A stretch of 64,000 nucleotides of DNA from Methanococcus maripaludis C5 (GTDB lineage Archaea; AGJL01; Methanococci; Methanococcales; Methanococcaceae). Location of the stretch: positions 1,488,001-1,552,000 of the forward strand of contig NC_009135.1 in NCBI RefSeq assembly GCF_000016125.1, in the 5' to 3' direction. The notes under the pieces were generated by a model. That model did not search any database. It worked only from the letters and a program-made list of their open reading frames with translations, and was not told the DNA's origin. The position numbers and the translations under genes were made by a program. Positions 36,883 to 47,398 of this stretch are shown here, piece after piece (position 1 is the first letter of the stretch; each line of letters opens with the position of its first letter).

Positions 36883-38067
36883 TTATTTTTTTACCCATGA
36901 ATCAAGGGTTAATTTTGGTTTGTACCACTTAACGCTTACTGGAACTTTTGAGATGTGGCCGTATTCCCCACCGCCGCCAGGGTAGATATATATTTTGTCT
37001 GTTCGGAATAGTTCAATTATCTTTCCAACATGCTCATTTATTTTTTTAACTTCGTTTATATCTTCATTTATTAAAATATCAATCTCATTTCCGTATTTTG
37101 TAATATACTGCTCCCAGATCGTATCTACAGATTTTGTTCCGATATTCTTTCCAATTGCAAGTGAAATTATTTCTGCAAGAGGGATTATTTTATGGTATTC
37201 TGGCCTGAAATCTGGATGAATTACTTTTTTATCCTTTGAAAGTTCCAATGTTTTATCATGAACCCCTTTTTTTATCGTTCCTTTGCAGTCAGGGCATTTG
37301 AAATTGTTTTCTACGGCATCTTCCAATGTAAATCTTGTAAAACATCTGGTACATGCGGTTAAGTGATATTTTCCAAGATTTGGGTCAAGTCCATAGTTTG
37401 CCGTTATTTTATTATGTTTTAAAACCTTTTTTATCTCTTCGAAGTTCGTTTCAAGTCCGCCAAGTTCATCCACGTCCATCTGGTTAAATTCCCGTCCAAG
37501 CCGGTGGGAATAAAATGAATGAGCATCAGAATTGCTTAAAAAAGGTAAATCTCGAAGTTCTTCAACCATATCAGCCATATCAGTATCTGCAGAAAGTCCT
37601 AACTCGATAAAATCCGGTTTTTTTCCATAACAGTTGTAAATTGACGTAAATGACTTGTAAATACTTGTCCACGGCGTAAATGCATGAGCTGGGCCCATAA
37701 GTCCGCCTAAATCCCGTACTGCATCGAAAATTTCCATTCCGCCTAATGAAACTCTGGGCCTACCATCAGCGTCAATATTTTTTGAAAATTTTGAAAATTT
37801 ATCTCTTAAATCGTGAGCCTGAGAAGTATGTGGTAAATATATCAAGTGGTGAACTCGATTTCTATCCTCAACCTCTGTTGAAAGAAGAAGTGGCTTATCC
37901 GCGTATTTTTCGATTTCTTCGAGCCATTTTGCGTGTAAACAGTCTCCAGTCGCAATTAAATCGAGACCTTTTACTGGACCATATTTTAATATATTCCCGA
38001 TATCCATATACTTAGAAGTTCCCATAGAATATTTTGAGTGAATATGTAGATCCGCATTTATTATCAT
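36883..38067 (-). CDS. Endonuclease Q-like PHP nuclease (DNA repair)
   Basis: 394 residues. An N-terminal PHP domain (NADLHIHSKYS, IATGDCLHA, GPAHAFTPW, SNSDAHSFYSHRLG) is followed by a zinc-finger-like CTRCFTRF...CPDC (about residues 243-266) and a C-terminal domain ending in YPGGGGEYG. This domain order is that of EndoQ, known from Thermococcales, which cuts DNA at deaminated bases, abasic sites and hypoxanthine. Assignment as EndoQ is from recalled domain architecture. It is divergent from pus10, 21 bases between starts. Confidence 0.8.
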   Translation of the reverse strand: MIINADLHIHSKYSMGTSKYMDIGNILKYGPVKGLDLIATGDCLHAKWLEEIEKYADKPLLLSTEVEDRNRVHHLIYLPHTSQAHDLRDKFSKFSKNIDADGRPRVSLGGMEIFDAVRDLGGLMGPAHAFTPWTSIYKSFTSIYNCYGKKPDFIELGLSADTDMADMVEELRDLPFLSNSDAHSFYSHRLGREFNQMDVDELGGLETNFEEIKKVLKHNKITANYGLDPNLGKYHLTACTRCFTRFTLEDAVENNFKCPDCKGTIKKGVHDKTLELSKDKKVIHPDFRPEYHKIIPLAEIISLAIGKNIGTKSVDTIWEQYITKYGNEIDILINEDINEVKKINEHVGKIIELFRTDKIYIYPGGGGEYGHISKVPVSVKWYKPKLTLDSWVKK

Positions 38068-38088
38068 GAAATCACCTGGTGAGATTAT

Positions 38089-39501
38089 ATGAATATAGAT
38101 TATTCTGTTTTAAAAAAATACCCATTGTGCGACAGATGTTTTGGAAGACTTTATGGAAAACTTATTAGGTCGAGTAATTTTGAGAGGGGACACGCCTTAA
38201 AACTTGCAAAAGCAATCGAACTTGAAGAAGATTTAAGAACTACCCTTGAAAAAATGAATGAATCATCTGAAACTTCTGAAGTGAATTCAACAGATCTTGA
38301 AAAATTAGAAGAAATCAAAGAACTGATGTATGCACTCCATAAAACAGGTACTTCAGGAATAAAACTTGATTTAATTCATGATATCGAGAAATACGAAACA
38401 AAATTTAAAGATGAAGCTGAATACGAAAAAACAGAAGAGTGTGAAGACCTCTGTCCTTGGTGTAAGGGAATTTTTGAACCTGAAAATATTGAAAAAGTTG
38501 CTGAAAATGTAGTTGATGCACTTTCTGAATACGAGTTCGACAGTTTTTTGATTGGTACAAAACTTCCAAAAAGGTTTAAAGAACTTGAAAAAGAGATTGA
38601 AACTCCATTTATGGAAAGTATAAGGCAGGAATTTGGAAGAGAACTTGGAAAAGTTGTAGTTCCGTTAGTTAAAAGGCGAGTTGACAAGGAAAATCCTGAT
38701 ATCGTTGTAATGGTAAACCCGTACAACCAGAAAGTTACGCTTCAGGTAAACCCCGTATTTATCAAAGGAAGATATAAAAAACTCGTTAGAGGAATCCCGC
38801 AAAGCCACTGGCACTGTAGGGCGTGCAGAGGAAAAGGCTGTGAAAAATGTAATTTCACAGGTAAACAGTACATGACTTCGGTTGAAGAAATCATTGCAGA
38901 ACCGTTTATGGAAGTTATGAAAGGAAGTTCAGAAGCACTTCACGGTGCAGGAAGAGAAGATATCGACGTTAGAATGCTTGGAAATGGAAGGCCGTTTGTA
39001 ATTGAAATAAAAGAGCCAAAAGTAAGAAAAGTTAATTTAGAAGAACTTGCTTCAAAAGTTAATGAATCTGAGACTGTTGAAATAATAAATGTTGAATACG
39101 GGGTTAAAAAGGACGTTCACTTCTTCAAAAATGAACCGCATAAAAAAACATATCTTGCCCATGTTGAGTGTGAAGAAAAAGTATCGAACGAAGAAGTGGC
39201 TGAATTAGTAAATGAACTCGAAGATTTGACGATTGATCAAAGAACGCCCGATAGAGTCTCACATCGAAGGGCTGACCTCGTGCGTGTACGTAAGGTATAT
39301 AAAGCTTGGCCGCATATGATTGATGATTATAACTTTGAACTTAAGATATTCTGCGATGGCGGATTATACATCAAAGAACTTATTAGCGGCGATGAAGGGA
39401 GAACTACTCCTTCCGTTTCGGAATTGCTAAACAATAAATGCATCTGTAAATTTTTAGATGTTTTGGATGTTCACGACTATGATGATGTAGAAAATATCTA
39501 A
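38089..39501 (+). CDS. pus10: tRNA pseudouridine synthase Pus10
   Basis: Archaeal enzyme that makes pseudouridine 54 and 55 in the tRNA T-loop. 470 residues. N-terminal zinc cysteines (CDRCFGR, later CPWC), a THUMP-like middle region, a zinc-binding CRACRGKGCEKC (about residues 244-255), and the catalytic aspartate in RTPDRVSHRRADL. The C-terminal ISGDEGRTTPSVSELL is conserved in the family. GGTGAG before ATG. L21e follows 85 bases on. Confidence 0.95.
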   Translation: MNIDYSVLKKYPLCDRCFGRLYGKLIRSSNFERGHALKLAKAIELEEDLRTTLEKMNESSETSEVNSTDLEKLEEIKELMYALHKTGTSGIKLDLIHDIEKYETKFKDEAEYEKTEECEDLCPWCKGIFEPENIEKVAENVVDALSEYEFDSFLIGTKLPKRFKELEKEIETPFMESIRQEFGRELGKVVVPLVKRRVDKENPDIVVMVNPYNQKVTLQVNPVFIKGRYKKLVRGIPQSHWHCRACRGKGCEKCNFTGKQYMTSVEEIIAEPFMEVMKGSSEALHGAGREDIDVRMLGNGRPFVIEIKEPKVRKVNLEELASKVNESETVEIINVEYGVKKDVHFFKNEPHKKTYLAHVECEEKVSNEEVAELVNELEDLTIDQRTPDRVSHRRADLVRVRKVYKAWPHMIDDYNFELKIFCDGGLYIKELISGDEGRTTPSVSELLNNKCICKFLDVLDVHDYDDVENI

Positions 39502-39586
39502 AATAGAAATGGTTATATATTGGTAGTGAAAAAAAGGATAGACACTATGCCAATTATTTTCATGAAACACATTAGGAGGAATAATT

Positions 39587-39880
39587 ATGCAAAAAAGTGA
39601 AGGATTTAGAAGCAAAACAAGATATAAACTTCAGAAACACCCAAGACAGAAAGGAATGGCTCCATTAACAAGAGCTTTAAAATGCTACACCGAAGGAGAC
39701 AGAGTTCACGTAGTACTCGACCCTTCAGTACAGAAAGGAATGCCGCACCCAAAATTCCACGGTAAAACTGGAGTTATTGTTGCTCAAAGAGGAAGATCAT
39801 TCTTAGTTAGAGTAAAAGATGGCGGAAAATACAAAGACATTATTGCTAGACCGCAACACTTAAGAGAATCTAAATTATAA
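39587..39880 (+). CDS. rpl21e: 50S ribosomal protein L21e
   Basis: 97 residues, basic; SKTRYKLQKHPRQKG, the KGMPHPKFHGKTG loop and a C-terminal RPQHLR are typical of L21e. A perfect AGGAGG binding site gives strong translation. It is followed 48 bases on by rpoF and then DUF655, an arrangement conserved in archaea. Confidence 0.97.
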   Translation: MQKSEGFRSKTRYKLQKHPRQKGMAPLTRALKCYTEGDRVHVVLDPSVQKGMPHPKFHGKTGVIVAQRGRSFLVRVKDGGKYKDIIARPQHLRESKL

Positions 39881-39928
39881 TTATTTTTAGATATCTTTTT
39901 TTGAGACTAATCTGTTTTGAGGGAGATT

Positions 39929-40252
39929 ATGATTGGAAAGGAAATTATTTCCGAAAAATACACAACAATTGCTCATGCAACCGAAATTATGGATGAAAGA
40001 GCAGATTTTGACGAATTATCTTATGAACACGGTTGTTCACTTGACTATTTAAGAAAATTTTCAACAATTAGTAAAGAAGATGCTGATGCCATGTTTGAAC
40101 AGCTCACAAATTTAGGGCTAACTGAAAAAATGGCAGTTAAAATTATAGACTTACTTCCAGAAACAGAAGAAGATCTGAAAATCGTATTTTACAGAGTTGA
40201 CGTCCCTGAAAACAAGGACGAAATTTTAGAAGTAGTTAGTAAATTCAAATAA
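39929..40252 (+). CDS. rpoF: RNA polymerase subunit RpoF (Rpb4 homologue)
   Basis: 107 residues. Stalk subunit that pairs with RpoE (Rpb7). The N-terminal strand, VxYAT-like TIAHATEIM, and the HRDC-like helical end (LTEKMAVKIIDLLPETEEDL) fit the family. Start at ATG 39929 behind GAGGGAGATT; the TTG at 39917 would swallow the binding site. Confidence 0.93.
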   Translation: MIGKEIISEKYTTIAHATEIMDERADFDELSYEHGCSLDYLRKFSTISKEDADAMFEQLTNLGLTEKMAVKIIDLLPETEEDLKIVFYRVDVPENKDEILEVVSKFK

Positions 40253-40352
40253 CGCTTTTCTACCATTTTATTATTGAATCAATTAGTTTTTTATTGAATT
40301 AACTCGATATTAAGTAATGTTATTTTAATTTCCAACATTGATAGGTGTAAGT

Positions 40353-40937
40353 ATGAGAGAGGGGCATGAACAAAATAAACGAGAGTTTGAAGATTACGCA
40401 TACGTTTTGGACTTCTTAGAATATGGCTACCCTGACGATACTAGGCCACTTCACCAAAAAAAACCGATTGCACAGGCTTTTGGTGAAAAACAGTTTGTAA
40501 TGATGGAATTAACTTTTAAGGATAATCAGGTTGCAGATCTTGCAGAAAAACTCTATATCGGTAAAGGTAAAAGGGAAAAAGTAGAGTTCGTGTCAAAAAT
40601 GTTAAAATACGACCAACTAACCCCTACTGCAAAAACTGAACTTCTTCACGTAATAAAAGAAGCAGTTAAAGCTCAGGAAGAACGATTCGTTGAATTTTTA
40701 AACAATTGTGGGCCAATTACAAACAGGATGCATACATTACAGTTACTTCCAGGAATTGGTAAAACATCAATGTGGAAAGTAATAGAAGAACGAGAAATAA
40801 AGAAATTTGAAAGCTTTAAGGATTTTGAAGATAGAGTTAGGAAAAATATAGTTGATCCACTCTCAAAAAGAATAGAAGAGGAACTAAAAGAACCTCAAAA
40901 ACACTACATCTTTGTAAAGTGGAAAACTAGCCACTAA
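40353..40937 (+). CDS. DUF655 family RNA/DNA-binding protein
   Basis: 194 residues from the ATG with AGGTG upstream. An N-terminal OB-like part (YAYVLDFLEYGYPDD) and a helix-hairpin-helix (LLPGIGKTSMWKVIEER, about residues 133-149) suggest nucleic acid binding. In most archaea the gene follows rpl21e and rpoF and precedes the 16S rRNA dimethyladenosine transferase ksgA. Here a glycosyltransferase takes the latter place. Role in ribosome biogenesis is inferred from that conserved context. Confidence 0.85.
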   Translation: MREGHEQNKREFEDYAYVLDFLEYGYPDDTRPLHQKKPIAQAFGEKQFVMMELTFKDNQVADLAEKLYIGKGKREKVEFVSKMLKYDQLTPTAKTELLHVIKEAVKAQEERFVEFLNNCGPITNRMHTLQLLPGIGKTSMWKVIEEREIKKFESFKDFEDRVRKNIVDPLSKRIEEELKEPQKHYIFVKWKTSH

Positions 40938-40957
40938 TCTCTTTTTTCGGTGTTATT

Positions 40958-42025
40958 TTGAAAATATTACTTCCATCAATATACTATCCTTTTATTGGCG
41001 GGATTTCAATCCACGTTGAAAATTTAATAAAAAATTTAAACAAACTAGATGAATTCGAATTTCATATCTTAAACTACAGTTTTGAAGACACCATTGAAAA
41101 TTCTTTTGAAAACGTTACTGTCCACAAAATTCCCTATTTTTCAAAATTAAGGGGTCCAAGTTACATTTTAAATGGATATAAAATCGGAAAAAAAATAATT
41201 CAAGACGAAAAAATAGATTTAATCCACAGCCACCATGCAGCTCCGCAAGGGTTTTTGGGGGCAGTTTTAGGCAAAAAATGCGGTATTCCGACAGTTTTAA
41301 CACTTCATGGAAGCGATGTATTGAATCTCTCAAAAAGCACTTTTGGAAAATACTTTTTTAACTATGCAGTTAACAATTCCGAAAAAATAATATGTGTTAG
41401 CAAATTTTTAAAAAACAATCTAAAATCAAATTTTGATATCGAGTCTAACGTCATATATAATGGATTTGATGAAGAATTATTTAATTCGTCGAATAAAGAT
41501 TGCGATTACGGGTTATTTGTAGGATCCCTTGTTGAACAGAAGGGAATCTTTTATTTTTCAGAAAGTATTAAAAATATCAACTTTAATTTTAAAATTATTG
41601 GAAATGGCCCATTATATAATAAAATTCTGGATTTTATAAAATTAAATGACATTGAAAACGTTGAATTGCTCGGACAAAAATCACAAAGTGAAGTTTCAGA
41701 GTATTTAAAAAATTGCAGCTTTTTAGTACTTCCTTCGATTTCAGAAGGACTTGGAATGACCATTATTGAAGCAATGGCCTGTAAAAAGGCAGTCATCGGA
41801 ACTGATGTCGGCGGAATTCCTGAACTAATTAAAGATGGAATAAATGGATATATCGTTTCTCCAAAAGATACAAAAGTTCTCAAAGATAAAATAAACTTGC
41901 TTGTAAATGATAAAAATTTAAGAAAATCTCTTGGAAAAGAAGGCTTGAATTATTCAAAAAACTTTTCTTGGGAAATTTCTTCAAAAAAAACTTATGAGAT
42001 ATATAATTCATTATTAACTGAATAA
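40958..42025 (+). CDS. Glycosyltransferase family 4 (GT-B)
   Basis: 355 residues. N-terminal acceptor domain with PSIYYPFIGGISIHVENL and HSHHAAPQG; C-terminal nucleotide-sugar domain with PSISEGLGMTIIEAMAC (the E-x7-E motif) and GTDVGGIPELI. TTG start with CGGTG upstream. Could act on archaeal lipid or N-glycan sugars, but no such genes surround it; next genes are for tetrapyrroles, 14 bases on. Confidence 0.88.
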   Translation: MKILLPSIYYPFIGGISIHVENLIKNLNKLDEFEFHILNYSFEDTIENSFENVTVHKIPYFSKLRGPSYILNGYKIGKKIIQDEKIDLIHSHHAAPQGFLGAVLGKKCGIPTVLTLHGSDVLNLSKSTFGKYFFNYAVNNSEKIICVSKFLKNNLKSNFDIESNVIYNGFDEELFNSSNKDCDYGLFVGSLVEQKGIFYFSESIKNINFNFKIIGNGPLYNKILDFIKLNDIENVELLGQKSQSEVSEYLKNCSFLVLPSISEGLGMTIIEAMACKKAVIGTDVGGIPELIKDGINGYIVSPKDTKVLKDKINLLVNDKNLRKSLGKEGLNYSKNFSWEISSKKTYEIYNSLLTE

Positions 42026-42039
42026 TTGCTTGTGAAAAT

Positions 42040-42645
42040 ATGATTCCTGTTTTTTTAGGCCTGAGCGGATTTAAAGTTTTGATTTTTGGATTTGGAAGCG
42101 TTGGAAAAAGAAGATTTGAAAAATTCTTAAATAGTGGTGGAAAAATCACTGTTTATTCCAAAAACATTGATAAAAAGGATATTTCAAAATACGAAAATGC
42201 GAGATTTTTTGAATCCGATGTAAGTAATTTAAGTGATGAAGAACTATATTCAATAATAAAAAATCACGATATTATAATAACCTCGATCGACGAAGAAAAC
42301 AATAAAAGGATTGTTTCGATTGCAAAAAGCATAAAAAAATTCATAAACTCTTCGACTTTTGAAAGGGAATCAAATTTAATAGTTCCTGCATGCTGCAGTG
42401 TTGATGGAGTCTCGTTTGCAGTATATACTGGCGGAAAAAGCCCGATAGTTGCAAGAGAAATTCGAAAAAATGTTGAAGAATATTTAAAAAATTCCGAATT
42501 TGAAATTAATTTTCAAAATAAACTCCGTGATTTTTTGAAAGATAAAATTGAAAATCAGAACGAGAGAAAAAAGGTTCTTGAAAAAGTTTTTAGCGACGAA
42601 AACTTTGAAAAAGAACTTTTAGAACTTATTGAAAAACATAGGTGA
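42040..42645 (+). CDS. Precorrin-2 dehydrogenase (Met8/CysG-N type)
   Basis: 201 residues. The NAD-binding loop [15 protein letters not shown] and the mid segment [26 protein letters not shown] match siroheme synthase N-terminal domains that oxidise precorrin-2 to sirohydrochlorin. That product leads to siroheme, F430 and cobamides. hemA follows after 4 bases, so the first and a branch-point step of tetrapyrrole synthesis are co-transcribed. Confidence 0.9.
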   Translation: MIPVFLGLSGFKVLIFGFGSVGKRRFEKFLNSGGKITVYSKNIDKKDISKYENARFFESDVSNLSDEELYSIIKNHDIIITSIDEENNKRIVSIAKSIKKFINSSTFERESNLIVPACCSVDGVSFAVYTGGKSPIVAREIRKNVEEYLKNSEFEINFQNKLRDFLKDKIENQNERKKVLEKVFSDENFEKELLELIEKHR

Positions 42646-42649
42646 ATCT

Positions 42650-43798
42650 ATGTTGGTTGTTAGAGCAGATTACAAAAAATACCCCGTACCAGTTCTTGAA
42701 AAGATGCGAATTGACGAGGATGAATTTTATAATAAATACGATGCTTGCGTTGTAGTCCAGACTTGCAACAGGATTGAAGCGTATTTTGATACAGAAATAA
42801 ATTCTAACGTTGATGGTATTTTAAAAGATTTTCAAGGGTTCGATGTATTAAAAGGAAAAAATGCAACATTTCATTTTTTAAAAGTATCTTGCGGAATGGA
42901 CTCGATGATACTTGGTGAAAACCAGATTTTGGGACAGATAAAAACAAGTTTTCAAAAAGCGCGCGAACTTAAAAAAACGAGTCGCTATTTAGACAGTCTT
43001 TTCTTAAAAGCGATACACGTTGGACAGCGTGCGCGAACTGAAACGAAAATTAATGAAGGCGGCGTTTCTATTGGAAGTGCTGCAGTTGAACTTGCGGAAA
43101 AAAACTTCGGACTCGCAAACAGAAACGTTTTATTAATCGGTGCAGGTGAAATGGGAACCTTAGTTGCAAAAGCACTGATTGAAAAACATATTAAAGCAGT
43201 TATTGTTGCAAACAGGACGTATGAACGAGCTGAAACACTTGCCAAAGAATTAAAAGGAATGGCGGTTCATTTCGACAAATTAAAAGAAGCCATTAACTTC
43301 AGTGACGTTATAATCTGTGCTACCTCCTCCCCACACCATATTTTAGAAAAAAAGGACCTTATTGACGTTGGAAACAAGATTATAATCGATATCGCAAATC
43401 CAAGAGACGTTGACGATTCGGTGAGGGAACTTGAAAATATCGAACTTTATGCTATTGACGACTTAAGACATATATCCGATAAAAATTTACAGAGCAGAAT
43501 TGAAGAAATTCCTGCTGTTGAAAAAATTATCGATGAAGAATACGAAGTTCTTATGAAACAGATTGAGAAAATCAATGTTGAAGAAGTTTTAAAGGAATTT
43601 AATAATTATATTGAAGAGATTCGAGTAAAAGAGCTTGAAAAAGCAATTAAACTTTCTAAAACTAAAAATCCTGAAGAAATCATGGAAAACTTCTCAAAAG
43701 CTTTTGCAAAAAGAATAACTCATGATTTTGTGTCATACTCAATTAATACTTCAAAAGAAGACCTGATGAACTCAGCATGGTGGAAAAATGGAAAATAA
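42650..43798 (+). CDS. hemA: Glutamyl-tRNA reductase
   Basis: NADPH-dependent reduction of glutamyl-tRNA to glutamate-1-semialdehyde, first step of the C5 tetrapyrrole route (F430, cobamides, siroheme). 382 residues from ATG 42650 (AGGTGA upstream). VVQTCNRIE holds the catalytic cysteine (about residue 39), [11 protein letters not shown] is the nucleotide loop; [16 protein letters not shown] is diagnostic. It overlaps the HMG-CoA reductase gene by 11 bases. Confidence 0.95.
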   Translation: MLVVRADYKKYPVPVLEKMRIDEDEFYNKYDACVVVQTCNRIEAYFDTEINSNVDGILKDFQGFDVLKGKNATFHFLKVSCGMDSMILGENQILGQIKTSFQKARELKKTSRYLDSLFLKAIHVGQRARTETKINEGGVSIGSAAVELAEKNFGLANRNVLLIGAGEMGTLVAKALIEKHIKAVIVANRTYERAETLAKELKGMAVHFDKLKEAINFSDVIICATSSPHHILEKKDLIDVGNKIIIDIANPRDVDDSVRELENIELYAIDDLRHISDKNLQSRIEEIPAVEKIIDEEYEVLMKQIEKINVEEVLKEFNNYIEEIRVKELEKAIKLSKTKNPEEIMENFSKAFAKRITHDFVSYSINTSKEDLMNSAWWKNGK

Positions 43799-45014
43799 CG
43801 TTAATATTGAAGAAATCGTTGAAAAACTGATTAAAAAAGAAATAAAAGTTTACCAGCTTGATTCAGAATTTGGAGAAAGGAATGCAGTTACTGCAAGACG
43901 AAAATACCTTGAAAAACTATCAAACGTTGAAACAAGACATATTCAGGAATATACTCTTAATGAAAAACTTGCAATGCAGAAAAACATCGAAAATATGATT
44001 GGTGCAATACAAATTCCACTCGGATTTGCTGGCCCAATTTCAATTAATGGAAAGTATGCACAAGGTGAGTTTAACGTGCCTTTTGCGACTACAGAAGGTG
44101 CTCTTGTTGCATCTATTAACCGAGGTTGCAGTATTATCACAAAATGTGGTGGTGCAACTGTACGTGTGATTGACGACAAGATGACCCGTGCACCAATAAT
44201 TAAAACAAACTCTATTGTTGATGCTTTGAAATTAAAAGAGTGGATATTAGATAACTTCGCAAAGATAAAAGAAGTTGCTGAATCTACAACAAGACACGGT
44301 AAGCTAATTCAGATAAGTCCGGTTTTGATAGTTGGAAGAAACGTGTACCCAAGATTTACATTTAAAACCGGGGATGCGATGGGAATGAACATGGTAACAA
44401 TCGCAACCGAAAAAGCCTGTTCATTTATCGAATCTGAACTTAAAAAAGAAGGTATAATTATAGATACGGTTGCATTGAGCGGTAATGTGTGTACGGATAA
44501 AAAACCTGCTGCAATAAACTTGATTGACGGAAGGGGAAAAAGCGTTGTTGCAGAAGTATTTTTAAAAGAAGAATACGTTGAAAAGTATTTAAAAACTACT
44601 TCAAAAGCAATTGAACAGGTAAACACTTACAAAAACTTGATTGGTTCTGCAATAAGCTCTTCATTAGGATTTAACGCACAGTATGCAAATATTGTTGGTG
44701 CATTATTTTTAGCAACAGGACAGGACGAAGCACACATCGTTGAAGGCAGTATGGGAATTACAACTGCAGAATGTACTGGAGATGGCCTTTATTTCTCAGT
44801 TACACTTCCAGATTTACCTGTTGCTACAATTGGTGGTGGAACCAGAGTTGAAACACAGCGAGAATGCCTCGAAATAATTGGATGTGCAGGTGCTGAAAAA
44901 GCAGTTAAATTTGCAGAAATTGCAGGAGCTGTTGTTTTGGCTGGTGAATTATCACTCATTGGTGCCCTTGCTGCAGGACATCTTGCAAAAGCGCATTCTG
45001 AACTTGGAAGATAA
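43788..45014 (+). CDS. hmgA: 3-hydroxy-3-methylglutaryl-CoA reductase (class I)
   Basis: Makes mevalonate for archaeal isoprenoid lipids. 408 residues. [16 protein letters not shown] (substrate loop), [13 protein letters not shown] (catalytic Glu), DAMGMNM (NADPH loop) and the late [12 protein letters not shown] with the catalytic His are all present. Overlaps the end of hemA, so translation is likely coupled. GGTGG before the ATG. Confidence 0.97.
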   Translation: MENNVNIEEIVEKLIKKEIKVYQLDSEFGERNAVTARRKYLEKLSNVETRHIQEYTLNEKLAMQKNIENMIGAIQIPLGFAGPISINGKYAQGEFNVPFATTEGALVASINRGCSIITKCGGATVRVIDDKMTRAPIIKTNSIVDALKLKEWILDNFAKIKEVAESTTRHGKLIQISPVLIVGRNVYPRFTFKTGDAMGMNMVTIATEKACSFIESELKKEGIIIDTVALSGNVCTDKKPAAINLIDGRGKSVVAEVFLKEEYVEKYLKTTSKAIEQVNTYKNLIGSAISSSLGFNAQYANIVGALFLATGQDEAHIVEGSMGITTAECTGDGLYFSVTLPDLPVATIGGGTRVETQRECLEIIGCAGAEKAVKFAEIAGAVVLAGELSLIGALAAGHLAKAHSELGR

Positions 45015-45132
45015 TTTTTCACTTTTAAAAACTTTTTTTGAATTTTTAAAGAATAAATCTTTTCACGAATTAAAAACCATTTGAATCATTTATTTTATAT
45101 ATCAATTTTGAGATAATATATGATAATTAATT

Positions 45133-45579
45133 ATGAAAAGTGGAACTATGGAATCGTTTTTGACAGAAATTCAAATAAATGTGCTAAACCTCAGAAAACG
45201 AGGGCACACACAAGATGAAATTGCCAACATTATGGGGACAAGTAGGGCAAACATCAGTATGATCGAGAAAAGAGCTCGCGAAAATATAGAAAAAGCGCGA
45301 AATACATTGAGTATTTACAACGATATAATCGCACCCTCTAAGATTAAAATAGATCAGGGTACTGACGTATTTAATATTCCAAAGATTATTTTTTCAAAAT
45401 CAGATCAGGATGAAATACACGTAAATTACTCCTCCCTTCAAATTATGGAGTTTGTAAACCAAAACGCTCAAAGGTACATTAAAAATAGAATTGTAGTAGA
45501 GCCATTTGTTGTAACAATACTTCAAAACGGAGATATATCCGTTCACGATTACGAAGAAACTGGAAAAAGTGAGCAATAA
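45133..45579 (+). CDS. Tfx-family transcription regulator
   Basis: 148 residues (143 if the ATG at 45148, behind AGTGG, is used). N-terminal HTH of the sigma-70 region 4-like type ([40 protein letters not shown]; given in two parts here, ending at the recognition helix) is that of Tfx, first described next to the fmd operon of Methanothermobacter as a binder of its promoter. The C-terminal domain is unassigned. A TATA box TTTATATATC lies at about 45091-45100. Target in this organism unknown. Confidence 0.85.
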   Translation: MKSGTMESFLTEIQINVLNLRKRGHTQDEIANIMGTSRANISMIEKRARENIEKARNTLSIYNDIIAPSKIKIDQGTDVFNIPKIIFSKSDQDEIHVNYSSLQIMEFVNQNAQRYIKNRIVVEPFVVTILQNGDISVHDYEETGKSEQ

Positions 45580-45595
45580 TTAAAAAAGAGATATA

Positions 45596-46642
45596 ATGAA
45601 GATCATTCAAGAGATACCTGAAAAAAATATAATAAAACTAATTCCTGAAAATTTAGATGATTTATGGCATTTATCAAACATAATACAACCATATAATGCA
45701 ATTTACGCTGTAACGGAACGAAGAACAGAAGATAAAGGGGATAAATTACGTGCAGATCGGGGAACTAAGAGAAGAGTTTTTTTAGGAATAAAGGCTGAAA
45801 AAATCAATTTCCATGAAGATTTCAACCGACTTAGGGTGAGCGGAAAAATTATCCATGCTCCAGACGATATCCCGATTGGTTCATACCATACAATTGATAT
45901 CGAACCACTTTTGCAGGTTTCTGTTCAGAAAAACTGGAAAAAATGGGATCTTGTAAGATTAAAAGAAGCGGAAGACTCATCTAAAAAGCCAAAAGTGGTA
46001 GTCGTTATTCTAGATGATAGTGAAGCAGATATATTTTTAGTTCGTGAATTTGGAATTAAGGAACTTGTAAGTATTAAATCAGGCGTTTCTAAAAAATTAG
46101 ATTATAAACAGAACGAACAGGCTAAATTTAGCTATTATTCTGATATTATCAATTCAATTTCAGAATTTGAAGGAAAAATACTCTTTGCAGGCCCAGGATT
46201 TGGAAAAAACAATATTCAAAACTACATTTCTGAAAAACATAAAGATTTGGCCCCAAACGTAGTCGTGGAATCTGCAAACCATACTGGAAAATCAGGACTT
46301 TCTGAGATATTAAAATCAGGAATTATTGATAAAATTTACGGCGAAGCAAGGATCAGCAAAGAAACACAAGTTATAGAAAAATTACTCGAAGAAATATCTA
46401 AAAAAGGTCTTGCTGCATACGGAATTGAAAGTGTAAACAATGCAATGAATTACTCTGCAATTGATACCCTTTTACTAACTGATGAATATTTAAGAAGAAA
46501 CAGACGAAATATTGAAGAATTGATGAACAGTGTTGAAAATATCAATGGAAACGTACTTATTATTTCAACAGAACATGATGCAGGAAAACAATTGAAAGCA
46601 CTCGGCGGAATTTCAGCATTATTGAGGTTTCCAATAGAATAG
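45596..46642 (+). CDS. pelA: Pelota (Dom34) mRNA surveillance protein
   Basis: 348 residues. Three domains as in eRF1 relatives but lacking the GGQ loop: an Sm-like N-terminal part (IIKLIPENLDDLWHLSNI), a central domain (VVVVILDDSEADIFLV) and a C-terminal L7Ae-like domain (AIDTLLLTDEYLRR, VLIISTEHDAGKQL). With aEF1-alpha it releases stalled ribosomes. It begins 16 bases after the Tfx gene. Confidence 0.95.
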   Translation: MKIIQEIPEKNIIKLIPENLDDLWHLSNIIQPYNAIYAVTERRTEDKGDKLRADRGTKRRVFLGIKAEKINFHEDFNRLRVSGKIIHAPDDIPIGSYHTIDIEPLLQVSVQKNWKKWDLVRLKEAEDSSKKPKVVVVILDDSEADIFLVREFGIKELVSIKSGVSKKLDYKQNEQAKFSYYSDIINSISEFEGKILFAGPGFGKNNIQNYISEKHKDLAPNVVVESANHTGKSGLSEILKSGIIDKIYGEARISKETQVIEKLLEEISKKGLAAYGIESVNNAMNYSAIDTLLLTDEYLRRNRRNIEELMNSVENINGNVLIISTEHDAGKQLKALGGISALLRFPIE

Positions 46643-46650
46643 GTGATATT

Positions 46651-47391
46651 TTGAGCGATACCAGATGGGAAATAGGAATTGCAGTAACCCTAGTTGCGTT
46701 ATCTACTGTTCTTTACTACATTCATTTTTTAATATTCCACGACCTTCACCATATTTCGATATATCTTTTGGGAGATATCGCATTTACTCCAATAGAAGTT
46801 CTTCTTGTAACTTTGATTCTTCACAGGTTACTTGAACACAGAGATAAAAAACAGAATCTTGAAAAATTAAATATGGTCATAGGCTCGTTCTTTTCGAGTA
46901 TTGGGGAAGAACTTTTAACTTATTTTTCTGATAATGATCCAAATTTAGAAAAAATTCGAAAAAACCTAATTGTAACTAACAATTGGGATGACAAAGAATT
47001 TAAAAACGCCCATAAAATCCTTAAAAACCATAAATACGGTGTAAAAATAACGCCAGATAATATTAAGGAATTAAAAGAGTTTTTAAACAGTGAATCTCAA
47101 TTTATACTTAGATTAATGGAAAATCCTGCATTGTTAGAACATGAAAAATTTACCAGCCTCTTGAGGGCAATTTCACACCTTTCTGAAGAACTCATGAAGC
47201 GAAAGGACATCGACAATTTACCAGAATCCGATATTGAACATATCTCAGGAGACATCGTAAGAGCATACGAAAAACTCGTTTCAGAATGGTTAGATTACAT
47301 GAGGTATTTAAAAAATAACTATCCATATTTATTTTCTCTTGCAATGCGATCAAATCCTTTCGATTTAACATCTGAAATAATTGTAAAATAG
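46651..47391 (+). CDS. Membrane-anchored hypothetical protein with helical domain
   Basis: 246 residues. Two N-terminal membrane helices (ITLVALSTVLYYIHFLIF-like and LGDIAFTPIEVLLVTLIL), then a mainly alpha-helical cytoplasmic part rich in charged residues. I do not recognise a catalytic motif. TTG start with GGTGATATT upstream; 8 bases after pelA, so part of the same transcript. A link to ribosome rescue or to membrane stress is unproven. Confidence 0.7.
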   Translation: MSDTRWEIGIAVTLVALSTVLYYIHFLIFHDLHHISIYLLGDIAFTPIEVLLVTLILHRLLEHRDKKQNLEKLNMVIGSFFSSIGEELLTYFSDNDPNLEKIRKNLIVTNNWDDKEFKNAHKILKNHKYGVKITPDNIKELKEFLNSESQFILRLMENPALLEHEKFTSLLRAISHLSEELMKRKDIDNLPESDIEHISGDIVRAYEKLVSEWLDYMRYLKNNYPYLFSLAMRSNPFDLTSEIIVK

Positions 47392-47398
47392 AATTTTC

